A stretch of DNA of 34,739 nucleotides from an uncultured Mediterraneibacter sp. (lineage in GTDB: Bacteria > Bacillota > Clostridia > Lachnospirales > Lachnospiraceae). The DNA is taken from positions 1 to 34,739 of the forward strand of contig CALWFV010000040.1 in NCBI GenBank assembly GCA_944377745.1, written 5' to 3'. Below are positions 22,466 to 30,369 of this stretch, one piece after another. The stretch's first letter is position 1. Every line of letters starts with the position of its first letter. The notes under the pieces are model-generated. The model was not told the origin of the DNA. It made no database searches and was given only the letters and a program-made list of their open reading frames with translations. The position numbers were made by a program, and so were the translations under genes.

Positions 22466-23845
22466 ATGAAGAAAAAGTACTTCAAATTATGCACTGCTGC
22501 ATGCCTGGCGGCGCTCACGGCATCATCCCTGTCCGGCTGCGGGATTGTAATCCCACGCAGAGGAGCGGAGGAAAGCGGGCAGCAGGCGGAAAAAGCTGCT
22601 GAGTCGACTCTGGATGGGGATTATCAGGAGTCAGCTTTTACCCAGGCGGATGTGAACAGCGACACGGTTCAGTGGATGTGCAGTGCATACGCCATATACA
22701 CCCAGTATAACCACAAGGCGCTCGGCTACATTGGCGGGATCACCCAGGAGGACCGGGAGTATGATGTCCCGGCAGTCAAAGTGGCCCTGGAGGACGGATG
22801 GGGCATCCGCGGGCGGGCGGATGTGGAAGAAACTATTGAGGACCTGATGCTGGAGGGGCACCGCCAGACTTACCGCGAACTGATTGCACAGATGGAAAAG
22901 GATGGCATACTGGAGCTTTCAGAGGAGGAAGCGGCAGCGCATTACCCCGAAGAGGAGGAAGGGCGCTACGAGGCGGCATATCAGGCGTATCAGCATTTTG
23001 GAGAAAGCGGGATTGACGGGTGGGATTACTCGCGGGCGCTCCAGATCCTTGGAGACTGTTATCAGTGCGGTTATATCAGCCTGGAAGAATGTCTTGATCT
23101 GTCGCTACCCATTGCGCAGCAGTATCAGTCTACATACGCTGACTGGGATGAGGCTGCCATGAGCTATCTTTTCGGATATCAGTTCTGGCAGGGGGCGGGC
23201 AGCGGGTATGATACAGTTGAGGTGAAATCCCGCTGGGATATCTTTGAAGAGTTAAAGAGTATGGAAAACGGCCCTTATACGGTGCCTTATGACACCGAGC
23301 TTACAAGCAGCTGGGACGATGTGATGGAGAGGAAGCAGCAGGAACAGGAGGAAGACGCAGAAGAAGGATACAGTATTCTGCAAAACGGGGAACTCATGAC
23401 GGTGAAGATCAAGGCGCCGGAAGGTTTCGAGGAGAGCAGCTATTCGGACGAGGAGACAAGGGTCTATTCCAAAATACGGACGGATGACACTTACGGCAGT
23501 CTGAGTTTGACATACCGGCTGAAGGAGAACACGCAGGAAACGATTGAACTGGAAGAGAGCAGAATCCAGGTTGCGCTCCAGGTATTTGAGGACAATTCCG
23601 AATATACGGATGTGGAAATAAGCGGATTGGAACAGAGGCAGGTCGGGGATCTGACCGTATATTACTATACGCGTTCTTTCAAATACAGGACACTTGAGGA
23701 AAGGGATTATGATGCTTGGGCGGCGATTGACGGGCAACGCCTTGTTGTATGCAAGATAGAAGAGTCTGTGGGCGAAGACGGTGAACTGGAATACGGAGGA
23801 GACGGTTCTGTGCTGGACCTGGCATTTTCCAACATCAAAGAATAA
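22466..23845 (+). CDS. Lipoprotein with DUF1266 domain
   Basis: A 459-residue secreted protein. The signal ends at the lipobox LSGCG (Cys25), so it should be lipid-anchored outside the membrane. Residues about 100-250 match DUF1266: GWGIRGRADVEETIEDLMLEG, then DGWDYSRALQILGDCYQCGY with ISLEECLDLS, and the closing YLFGYQFW. A second part (about 310-459), rich in Glu and beta strands, ends the protein and has no family I recognise. DUF1266 has no known activity. The gene has its own promoter, stands alone, and follows GGAGGAAAAGGGACA. Confidence 0.82.
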   Translation: MKKKYFKLCTAACLAALTASSLSGCGIVIPRRGAEESGQQAEKAAESTLDGDYQESAFTQADVNSDTVQWMCSAYAIYTQYNHKALGYIGGITQEDREYDVPAVKVALEDGWGIRGRADVEETIEDLMLEGHRQTYRELIAQMEKDGILELSEEEAAAHYPEEEEGRYEAAYQAYQHFGESGIDGWDYSRALQILGDCYQCGYISLEECLDLSLPIAQQYQSTYADWDEAAMSYLFGYQFWQGAGSGYDTVEVKSRWDIFEELKSMENGPYTVPYDTELTSSWDDVMERKQQEQEEDAEEGYSILQNGELMTVKIKAPEGFEESSYSDEETRVYSKIRTDDTYGSLSLTYRLKENTQETIELEESRIQVALQVFEDNSEYTDVEISGLEQRQVGDLTVYYYTRSFKYRTLEERDYDAWAAIDGQRLVVCKIEESVGEDGELEYGGDGSVLDLAFSNIKE

Positions 23846-23970
23846 GTAAGCGTGGCGGAGACGGCATTTTCTCTCTGGTCTGCTACGAAGAGCCTTTTTA
23901 TGAGGGGACTTTACCCGTGGACAGGGCAGATGCTTCCGTTTTTATACAGGAAAAGAGGAGGAGATCTGAA

Positions 23971-25143
23971 ATGGACATACATTTTTCAGATATGGTGAAC
24001 AACATTCAGCCCGGTATTTTCGGCGCTCTGAATGAGAAAAAAGAAGAACTGCTCCGGGCGGGCAGAAAAGTATATAATCTATCTGTGGGGACGCCGGATT
24101 TTAAACCTGCGCCTCATGTGATGAAGGCGATGCAGGAAGCCTGCGGGAAAGCAGAGAATTACAAATATTCCCTTGCGGACCTTCCGGAACTTCTGGAAGC
24201 AGTGCAGTACCGCTACGAGAAACGGTTCGGCGTGCATGTGGAGACGGATGAGATCATGTCTGTCTACGGATCCCAGGAAGCGATGGCGCATATCGGGCTG
24301 ACGCTCTGTAATCCCGGAGATCTGATCCTTGTGCCGAATCCGGGGTATCCCATGTTCGAGATGAGCGGGATCATGGCTCATGCCGAGATCGGATATTATA
24401 CGATCGAGGAGAAGAACGGATATCTTCCGGATCTGGACAGCATTCCGGAGGAAACACGGAAAAGAGCGAAATATATGATCGTATCTTATCCATTGAACCC
24501 GGTCTGTGTCTGCGCACCGGATGATTTTTATGAAAAACGGATCCGTTTTGCGAAAGAAAACAATATCGTGATCCTTCACGACAATGCTTATTCGGATATC
24601 ACTTTTACAGAAAAGCCGGGAAGATCCTTCCTGTCCTTTGAGGGAGCAAAAGACGTCGGCGTGGAATTCTACTCCCTGTCAAAGTCTTATAATCTGACCG
24701 GGGCAAGGATTTCTTTTGTTGTCGGAAATAAGGAGATCATCAGCAAGTTCCGGCTTCTCCGGTCCCAGATTGACTACGGCATTTTTTATCCGGTACAGTA
24801 TGCTGCCATCGCGGCACTGACAGGGCCGGACGATTTTATCGAGGAGCAGAGAAGGGAATATGGTGCCCGCAACCGGGCGCTGTGCGGTGGCCTGCGCAGG
24901 ATCGGATGGGACGTGCCTGACAGCCAGGGGACCATGTTCGTCTGGGCGAAAATCCCGGAAGGATATGAATCATCTGCTGATTTCTGTATGAAACTGATGG
25001 AGCGGACCGGCGTGATCGTGACTCCGGGCAGCGCCTTTGGGAGCAATGGCGAAGGTTATGTCAGGATGGCTCTGGTGGTGGATGAAAAGATGATCAGCGA
25101 GATTATTCATGTACTGGATGAGTCCGGGATTTTCCGGAAGTGA
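23971..25143 (+). CDS. PLP-dependent aminotransferase, class I
   Basis: A 390-residue fold-type I aminotransferase. The pyridoxal phosphate lysine is Lys238 in SLSKSYNLTGARISF; other marks are SVGTPDFKPAPHV, PNPGYPMFEMSG, HDNAYSDITF and YVRMALV. The phrase YPLNPV replaces the usual YPNNPT. It resembles the LL-diaminopimelate aminotransferase and AlaC/aspartate aminotransferase group, but the substrate cannot be settled by eye. ATG 23971 follows AGAGGAGGAGATCTGAA. The next gene, an FMN-dependent 2-hydroxy acid dehydrogenase, makes 2-keto acids, which are amino-group acceptors for such an enzyme; this link is inference. Confidence 0.88.
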   Translation: MDIHFSDMVNNIQPGIFGALNEKKEELLRAGRKVYNLSVGTPDFKPAPHVMKAMQEACGKAENYKYSLADLPELLEAVQYRYEKRFGVHVETDEIMSVYGSQEAMAHIGLTLCNPGDLILVPNPGYPMFEMSGIMAHAEIGYYTIEEKNGYLPDLDSIPEETRKRAKYMIVSYPLNPVCVCAPDDFYEKRIRFAKENNIVILHDNAYSDITFTEKPGRSFLSFEGAKDVGVEFYSLSKSYNLTGARISFVVGNKEIISKFRLLRSQIDYGIFYPVQYAAIAALTGPDDFIEEQRREYGARNRALCGGLRRIGWDVPDSQGTMFVWAKIPEGYESSADFCMKLMERTGVIVTPGSAFGSNGEGYVRMALVVDEKMISEIIHVLDESGIFRK

Positions 25144-25222
25144 GCGGATTCCGCCGGCGGCAGACGGAGTGCAAAGCACGGAACAATCCGCAGGCATCGT
25201 AGTTGGGGGCTTTTGACCCCAA
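25143..25222 (+). other. Paired inverted repeats between the aminotransferase and hydroxy-acid dehydrogenase genes
   Basis: Two hairpins lie in the 111-base gap: GCGGATT pairs with AATCCGC (about 25144-25191) with an inner GTGC-AAA-GCAC, and GTTGGGG pairs with CCCCAAC (about 25202-25222). Neither is followed by a T run, so they are not standard terminators. They might be a repeat element or an RNA processing or regulatory site. Confidence 0.5.
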
Positions 25223-25254
25223 CGCAGAAAATAATTGTAAGAGAGGGGTTACAT

Positions 25255-26283
25255 ATGGATTACAAGGAAGTGATCAAAAACGCAAGGGGAAATATCGGAT
25301 CTTACTGCAGAGCCTGTCTGGTCTGCAACGGTGCTGCCTGTGGAAGCACCATGCCGGGACCTGGAGCAAAAGGAACCGGGAAGCTTGCCATACGAAACTA
25401 TGAGAAGTGGCAGGAGATACGTATCAATATGGATACGATCTATGAGCAGAAAACGATCAGCACACAGACGGAACTGTTCGGGAAAACATTTTCTTATCCG
25501 TTTTTTGCCGGACCTGTGGGAGCCGTGAAGCTTCATTACGGGGAGAAGTATTCAGATCAGGAGTACAATGAGATCCTCCTGCGGGGGTGCGCGGAGAAAG
25601 GGATCGCCGCTTTTACCGGGGACGGTACAGACTACAACGTGATGATCGAGGCGACGGACGCTATCGGAAAGCTGGGAGGAATGGGGATCCCCACAGTAAA
25701 GCCCTGGGATATGGATACGATCCGTGAGAAGATGGAACTTGTGAAGAAGTCGGGCGCTTTCGCCGTCGCAATGGACATTGACGCGGCAGGGCTTCCCTTC
25801 CTCCAGAATCTGAACCCGCCTGCCGGGAACAAATCCGTGGAGGAACTCCGTGAGATCGTGAAGATGGCGGAGATCCCATTTATCCTGAAGGGAATCATGA
25901 CCCCGCGGGGAGCGGAGAAAGCGATGGAAGCCGGTTTGCAGGGGATCGTCGTGTCCAATCACGGAGGACGTGTCCTGGATCAGTGCCCGGCGCCGGCGGA
26001 AGTGCTCCCTTCCATCGCAAAGGTGGCAAAGGGACAGATAAAGGTGTTTGTGGACGGCGGGATCCGTACCGGAACGGATGTGTTCAAGGCGCTCGCACTG
26101 GGAGCGGACGCAGTCCTTATCGCCAGACCTTTTGTGACAGCAGTCTATGGCGGACAGGAAGAAGGCGTGGCGGCTTATGTGGACAAGATCGGCGCGGAAC
26201 TGAGAGACACCATGATGATGTGCGGGGCGTCTTCCGTGGATGAGATCACGGATGAGATGATATGGAAGGAGCAGACAGTATGA
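25255..26283 (+). CDS. FMN-dependent alpha-hydroxy-acid dehydrogenase with N-terminal cysteine cluster
   Basis: A 342-residue TIM-barrel flavoprotein of the lactate oxidase/glycolate oxidase family, which oxidises 2-hydroxy acids to 2-keto acids. The active-site His236 and flavin contacts are in VVSNHGGRVLD, and the phosphate-binding end is FVDGGIRTGTDVFKALALGADAVLIARPF. The N-terminus carries cysteines at 18, 21, 24 and 29 (CRACLVCNGAAC), absent from classical members but frequent in clostridial ones; they could bind a metal or an Fe-S cluster. ATG 25255 follows AGAGGGG. The stop overlaps the dut start. Confidence 0.88.
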   Translation: MDYKEVIKNARGNIGSYCRACLVCNGAACGSTMPGPGAKGTGKLAIRNYEKWQEIRINMDTIYEQKTISTQTELFGKTFSYPFFAGPVGAVKLHYGEKYSDQEYNEILLRGCAEKGIAAFTGDGTDYNVMIEATDAIGKLGGMGIPTVKPWDMDTIREKMELVKKSGAFAVAMDIDAAGLPFLQNLNPPAGNKSVEELREIVKMAEIPFILKGIMTPRGAEKAMEAGLQGIVVSNHGGRVLDQCPAPAEVLPSIAKVAKGQIKVFVDGGIRTGTDVFKALALGADAVLIARPFVTAVYGGQEEGVAAYVDKIGAELRDTMMMCGASSVDEITDEMIWKEQTV

Positions 26284-26792
26284 ACAGGATCGCAAAGTTT
26301 GAAAAAGTAAGCCTGGAGCAGTTCAGGGAAGGATGGACGGATACGTTTGGTCCGGCGGATGAGGGTGTGATCGAGGGGATCTATGCACAGATCCGTCTTC
26401 CCAGAAGGGCAACTGTGGGAAGCGCGGGGTATGATTTCTTTGCTCCGGCAGATTTTACTCTGGCACCGGGAGAAACTGTAAAGATCCCGACCGGCATCCG
26501 GGTATGGATGGAACCGGAGTGGGTACTGAAATGCTATCCAAGGAGCGGACTCGGGTTCAAATACAGACTCCAGCTCAACAATACGGTAGGGATCATTGAC
26601 AGCGATTATTATTATTCTGACAATGAAGGCCATATCTTTGCCAAGCTGACGAACGATACAAACGAAGGCAAGACCGTGGAGATCAGCGCAGGTTCCGGCT
26701 TCATGCAGGGAATCTTTGTGGAGTACGGGATCACAGTGGATGATGATGCAGTGGAGATCCGCAACGGAGGCTTTGGAAGTACAACAAAATAG
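26280..26792 (+). CDS. dut: dUTP diphosphatase
   Basis: Hydrolyses dUTP to dUMP and diphosphate, keeping uracil out of DNA and feeding dTMP synthesis. The 170-residue protein shows the trimeric dUTPase motifs in order: SAGYDFFAP (48-56), YPRSGLGFKYRL (86-97), NNTVGIIDSDYY (100-111), GSGFMQGIF (138-146) and C-terminal NGGFGSTTK (162-170). The first 35 residues are an extra N-terminal stretch compared with short dUTPases. ATG 26280 overlaps the stop of the preceding gene and follows AAGGAG. Linkage to the hydroxy-acid dehydrogenase gene appears to be positional. Confidence 0.95.
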   Translation: MNRIAKFEKVSLEQFREGWTDTFGPADEGVIEGIYAQIRLPRRATVGSAGYDFFAPADFTLAPGETVKIPTGIRVWMEPEWVLKCYPRSGLGFKYRLQLNNTVGIIDSDYYYSDNEGHIFAKLTNDTNEGKTVEISAGSGFMQGIFVEYGITVDDDAVEIRNGGFGSTTK

Positions 26793-26841
26793 GCGCCTTA
26801 CAAAAATGTAAGAGGATTTAAGAAAAACGTAAGGAAATAAT

Positions 26842-26919
26842 ATGGAAGAATACAGATGCGTTTTTTATACTGTAACCAGGAGCGGAGAGGTATGGATCCA
26901 GGAAGCGACTGTCAGATAA
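26842..26919 (+). CDS. Possible 25-residue micro-ORF
   Basis: ATG 26842 follows GTAAGGAAATAAT and reads MEEYRCVFYTVTRSGEVWIQ and five more residues before stop. It sits in the 152-base gap between dut and the GT51 gene. Only a modest ribosome site supports it; it could be chance. Confidence 0.2.
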   Translation: MEEYRCVFYTVTRSGEVWIQEATVR

Positions 26920-26944
26920 AATGCGAAAGGCAGGATGATACAGT

Positions 26945-27607
26945 ATGAAATGGATAAAACGGCTGTGTTCTTTCATTTTATTATGCGCTCTGATTGCAGG
27001 AGGGATCCTGATGTATCAGGGATACAGAGGCTACCGGGAGGCACTAGCGGAAAAAAGTGTGGAAGAGATGGAGGCGGAAATTGAATCCATTGACAATTAC
27101 ACCACGCTGGATCAGCTTCCACAGACCTATATCGAGGCGGTCCTCGCAGTGGAAGACAAGAGGTTCTACCGGCATCCGGGCATTGATCCTATTGCCATAG
27201 GGAGAGCTCTGGTCAATGATATCCGGGCGGGTTCCTATGTGGAGGGCGGAAGTACGATCACGCAGCAGCTTGCGAAAAACCAGTTTTTCACACAGGATAA
27301 GAAGCTGGTCCGGAAGATCTCTGAAATGTTTATGGCGTTTCAGATCGAGTCTGTTCTGGACAAGGACAAGATCCTGGAACTCTATGTAAACTCTATTTTC
27401 TTCGGAAACGGATACTATTGTGTGGCGGATGCGTCGGAGGGATATTTCGGGAAAAAGCCGTCAGAAATGGATTTTGACGAATGCACTCTTCTCGCAGGGA
27501 TCCCGAACGCACCCAGCAACTACAATCCTTTTGCCAGCCCGGAACTGGCAAGGCAGCGGCAGGCACAGGTGCTGGATAAGATGAAAAGGGCAGGATATCT
27601 GGATTGA
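26945..27607 (+). CDS. Monofunctional peptidoglycan glycosyltransferase (GT51)
   Basis: A 220-residue membrane-anchored enzyme that polymerises lipid II into glycan strands on the outer face of the membrane. One N-terminal helix (about 6-25) is followed by all five GT51 motifs: AVEDKRFYRHPGID with catalytic Glu70, GGSTITQQLAKNQF (101-114), RKISEMFMAFQIE with the second Glu at 127, ILELYVNSIFFGNGYYCV, and LLAGIPNAPSNYNP. There is no transpeptidase domain, so it is the MtgA-like type, not a full class A penicillin-binding protein. It lies upstream of a spore germination gene. Start 26945 follows AAAGGCAGGATGATACAGT, a modest ribosome site. Confidence 0.93.
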   Translation: MKWIKRLCSFILLCALIAGGILMYQGYRGYREALAEKSVEEMEAEIESIDNYTTLDQLPQTYIEAVLAVEDKRFYRHPGIDPIAIGRALVNDIRAGSYVEGGSTITQQLAKNQFFTQDKKLVRKISEMFMAFQIESVLDKDKILELYVNSIFFGNGYYCVADASEGYFGKKPSEMDFDECTLLAGIPNAPSNYNPFASPELARQRQAQVLDKMKRAGYLD

Positions 27608-27653
27608 AAAAACGGTCGAAATAAAAAACAGGGATATTTCAGGTGTCCGGAAT

Positions 27654-27684
27654 GCATATTTTCGAGGGCGAAAGGGGAACATAA
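27654..27684 (+). promoter_or_regulatory. Candidate forespore (sigma F/G-like) promoter
   Basis: GCATA (27654-27658) and GGGGAACATA (27674-27683) are 15 bases apart. This resembles the sigma F consensus GYATA-N15-GGnnAnAHTR in nine of ten positions of the -10 part. It lies 60 bases before the GerA-family start. No TTGACA-type promoter was seen in this gap. Assignment is inference. Confidence 0.35.
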
Positions 27685-27743
27685 CCATAGAACTGTATTG
27701 ACAGATCATCATGCTTTTGCGGCGGAAAAGGGGAACAGGCTCT

Positions 27744-29114
27744 ATGGTACAGAAAAATGAAAAAAAGATCAGTGCTTCTTTTGAGGAGAATATCACATAC
27801 ATGAATCAGGTCCTTCCGGTCAAGGAAAGTTTTGACATCATCCGGCGGGAGATCGAGATCGGCGGGAAAGAATCTGTGTTCTATTATATTGACGGTTTTA
27901 TCAAAGATGAGGCAATGCTCAAGATCATGGATTCCTTTCTTTCGGTGACAGAGGAGGATATGCCGGAGGACGCGGAAGGTTTTGCGAAGAAACACGTGCC
28001 CTATGTGGAAGTGGACATCCTGGAGGATTTTGACCAGGTGCTGAGAAATGTACTCTCCGGCGCGGCAGTTCTTTTTATTGACGGATATCCGGGGGAGTGC
28101 ATCTGTATCGACTGCAGGACCTATCCGGCAAGAAGTGTGGATGAGCCGGACAAAGACAAATCCCTTCGCGGTTCCAGGGACGGATTTGTGGAAACCATTG
28201 TGTTTAATACAGCTCTGATCCGGCGCAGGATCAGGGATCCCCATCTTGTCATGGAGATGACCGAGGCGGGGCAGGTGTCACGGACGGATATCGCCCTGTG
28301 TTATATGAGCGACAGAGTGGATCAGGAACTGCTGAACAATCTGAAAAAACGGATCGAGAGCCTGAACATCGGAGACCTGCGTATGAACCAGCAGAGTCTG
28401 GCGGAAGCTCTTTTCAAAAGAAAGTGGTTTAATCCGTTCCCGAAGTTCAAATATACTGAGCGTCCGGATACGGCGGCAGCCTGTGTTCTGGAAGGAAAAG
28501 TGATCATCCTGGTGGACAACTCGCCCTCTGCCATGATCCTGCCAACCTCCATACTGGATATGATCGAAGAAGCCAACGACTATTACTTCCCGACACTTAC
28601 CGGGGTTTATCTGAAGATTACCCGGACATTGATCACCATTGCAACTGTGTTTTTTACTCCGCTGTATCTGCTGTTCATGCAGAACCAGCAATGGCTCCCG
28701 GAGGCATTTGAGTTCGTGGCGGTGCGGGACACCGTGAATATCCCGCTGATCTTCCAGTTCCTTCTTCTGGAACTTTCCATCGACGGATTGAGGCTTGCGG
28801 CCATGAACACACCGACCATGCTGAGCACGCCCCTCAGTGTGATCGCCGGTATCGTCATGGGAGAGTTTTCTGTTCAGTCCGGGTGGTTTAATTCGGAAGT
28901 AATGCTGTACATGGCGTTCGTTGCGGTGGCAAACTATACGCAGCCCAATTTTGAACTTGGCTACGCGCTGAAATTCATGCGCCTGATGCTTCTCATCCTC
29001 ACGGCGGCTTTCGATCTGTACGGCTTTATCGCCGGGTGTATCCTGGTCCTGTGCTTCCTTATCTTCAACAAGACTCTTTCTGGAAGAAACTATATGAATG
29101 TAAAGCTCAATTAA
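27744..29114 (+). CDS. GerA/SpoVAF-family spore germination protein
   Basis: A 456-residue integral membrane protein. The N-terminal soluble half contains VKESFDIIRREIEIGGKESV, YIDGFIKDEAM and RGSRDGFVETIVFNTALIRRRIRD, all typical of GerA A-subunits. The C-terminal half (about residues 285-445) has five or so membrane helices, with PTLTGVYLKITRTLITIATVF and NTPTMLSTPLSVIAGIVMGEFSVQSGWF. These proteins sit in the inner spore membrane and form nutrient-gated channels. GerB and GerC partners are missing, so it is closer to SpoVAF-type solitary members, which go with SpoVA channels. ATG 27744 follows AAAAGGGGAACAGG; an earlier ATG at 27711 lacks a ribosome site. Confidence 0.9.
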   Translation: MVQKNEKKISASFEENITYMNQVLPVKESFDIIRREIEIGGKESVFYYIDGFIKDEAMLKIMDSFLSVTEEDMPEDAEGFAKKHVPYVEVDILEDFDQVLRNVLSGAAVLFIDGYPGECICIDCRTYPARSVDEPDKDKSLRGSRDGFVETIVFNTALIRRRIRDPHLVMEMTEAGQVSRTDIALCYMSDRVDQELLNNLKKRIESLNIGDLRMNQQSLAEALFKRKWFNPFPKFKYTERPDTAAACVLEGKVIILVDNSPSAMILPTSILDMIEEANDYYFPTLTGVYLKITRTLITIATVFFTPLYLLFMQNQQWLPEAFEFVAVRDTVNIPLIFQFLLLELSIDGLRLAAMNTPTMLSTPLSVIAGIVMGEFSVQSGWFNSEVMLYMAFVAVANYTQPNFELGYALKFMRLMLLILTAAFDLYGFIAGCILVLCFLIFNKTLSGRNYMNVKLN

Positions 29115-29167
29115 TGATCCGTTTTTCTGACGCCTGCAGCAGAATCTGTATAAACTTTGAAATTATT

Positions 29168-29196
29168 TTGATTAATAGCTGAAAAGATGATATGAT
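29168..29196 (+). promoter_or_regulatory. Promoter of degV
   Basis: TTGATT (29168-29173) and TATGAT (29191-29196) are 17 bases apart, 62 bases before the ATG. Confidence 0.65.
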
Positions 29197-29258
29197 AGAC
29201 AAAGATAGAGTTCGTCACTACTAAGCGGACAAATACAGATCCAGGAGGAATCAGGAAA

Positions 29259-30122
29259 ATGAGAGATTTTGTGATCACAGTAAACAGCACGGTGGATCTT
29301 CCACGAGAGTGGCTGGAGGAGCGCCATGTTCCGGTATTCCCGTTAAAATATACGATTGACGGCGAGATATATACAGATATGTACGGTCTGTCGGCAAAAG
29401 AATTCTTTAATAAACTGAGGGAAGGGCATATGTCCGTTACCTCCCAGATCAACCCGGAGGAAGCGGTGCAGATGATGGAGCCTTATGTAAAGGAAGGAAA
29501 GGACATCCTTCATCTCGGTTTCTCCTCAGGCTTGAGCGGAACGCTGAACAGCATGAGGATCGCAGGTGAGGAACTGTCGGAAAAATATCCGGAGGCGAAG
29601 ATCATCATCATCGACACGCTCTGCGCCTGCCTGGGTGAGGGACTTCTTCTCTACAAGACGCTTCAGCTCAAAGAGCAGGGGAAGACGATCGATGAGATCG
29701 CGGCATGGGCGGAGGAGAATAAACTCCATATCTGTCATGACGTTACAGTGGATGATCTGAACCACCTCCACAGAGGCGGGCGTATATCCAGGACAACGGC
29801 AGTCCTGGGGACGCTGGTCCAGATCAAACCGATCATACATATGGACGATGAAGGAAAACTCCAGGTGATCGGAAAGGAACGCGGACGGAAGAAATCTCTG
29901 AACAGGATCGTGGACATGGCGGTGGAGCAGTCAAAGGGCTGGGATAACGACATCATCATGATCACGCATGGCGACTGCATCGACGATGCGGAATATGTAG
30001 CGAAGCTGGTGCGGGAGAAGATGGGGATTGACAATATCCTTATCAACAATATCGGAACCGTGATCGGAAGCCATACGGGCCCGGGTGTCGTAGCTGTGTT
30101 CTGCATGGGGAATAAAAGGTAA
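29259..30122 (+). CDS. DegV family fatty-acid-binding protein
   Basis: A 287-residue protein of the DegV/FakB group. These bind a fatty acid in a deep pocket; FakB members present it to the kinase FakA. The N-terminal ITVNSTVDLPREWLEERHVPVFPL, the SVTSQINPEEAVQMMEP segment, HLGFSSGLSGTLNSM and DDLNHLHRGGRISRTTAVLGTLVQIKPI are characteristic. The C-terminal GTVIGSHTGPGVVAVF holds the other pocket residues. No fakA gene is nearby, so whether this one works with FakA is open. Start follows AGGAGGAATCAGGAAA and it has its own promoter. Confidence 0.92.
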   Translation: MRDFVITVNSTVDLPREWLEERHVPVFPLKYTIDGEIYTDMYGLSAKEFFNKLREGHMSVTSQINPEEAVQMMEPYVKEGKDILHLGFSSGLSGTLNSMRIAGEELSEKYPEAKIIIIDTLCACLGEGLLLYKTLQLKEQGKTIDEIAAWAEENKLHICHDVTVDDLNHLHRGGRISRTTAVLGTLVQIKPIIHMDDEGKLQVIGKERGRKKSLNRIVDMAVEQSKGWDNDIIMITHGDCIDDAEYVAKLVREKMGIDNILINNIGTVIGSHTGPGVVAVFCMGNKR

Positions 30123-30131
30123 ACAAAAGTG

Positions 30132-30160
30132 TTGACACGGGAGAGTGGATGTGGTAGATT
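30132..30160 (+). promoter_or_regulatory. Promoter of the infC-rpmI-rplT operon
   Basis: TTGACA (30132-30137) and TAGATT (30155-30160) are 17 bases apart. It begins 9 bases after the degV stop, so transcription starts near 30167 and runs through a 200-base leader. Confidence 0.75.
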
Positions 30161-30166
30161 AATAGT

Positions 30167-30314
30167 TGCGTTAAGCAAAAAACAAAGTAGAGTATCCACT
30201 CTCACCGCAGCACGATCGGGTGACTGACGGTCTGATATTGATTTGTAAGCTTCCTTTTGTAAGCGGGAAGGCTTTATTGATTGTCGGGTGGATATGATAT
30301 TCACTCGTTTTTTT
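30167..30314 (+). promoter_or_regulatory. infC operon leader with attenuator (L20 leader type)
   Basis: The leader ends with a terminator hairpin: CGGGTGGAT (30285-30293) pairs with ATTCACTCG (30299-30307) and seven Ts follow (30308-30314). Upstream TATCCACTC (30193-30201) can pair with GGGTGGATA (30286-30294) over nine bases, with one GU pair, making a mutually exclusive antiterminator. Between them lies a hairpin AAGCTTCC/GGAAGGCTT (about 30247-30274). Known Firmicute infC-rpmI-rplT leaders are repressed by ribosomal protein L20, which binds a mimic of its rRNA site and favours termination. L20 as effector is inferred from the operon. Confidence 0.8.
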
Positions 30315-30369
30315 GTGTTTTCGCGGGAAAGAACCTGAATGGAAATTCATTTGACGGAGGTATACGACA

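Noticed and set aside
25552-26295. 247-codon minus-strand frame opposite the hydroxy-acid dehydrogenase
   Set aside because: Shadow of a well-supported gene with no start signal or homology.
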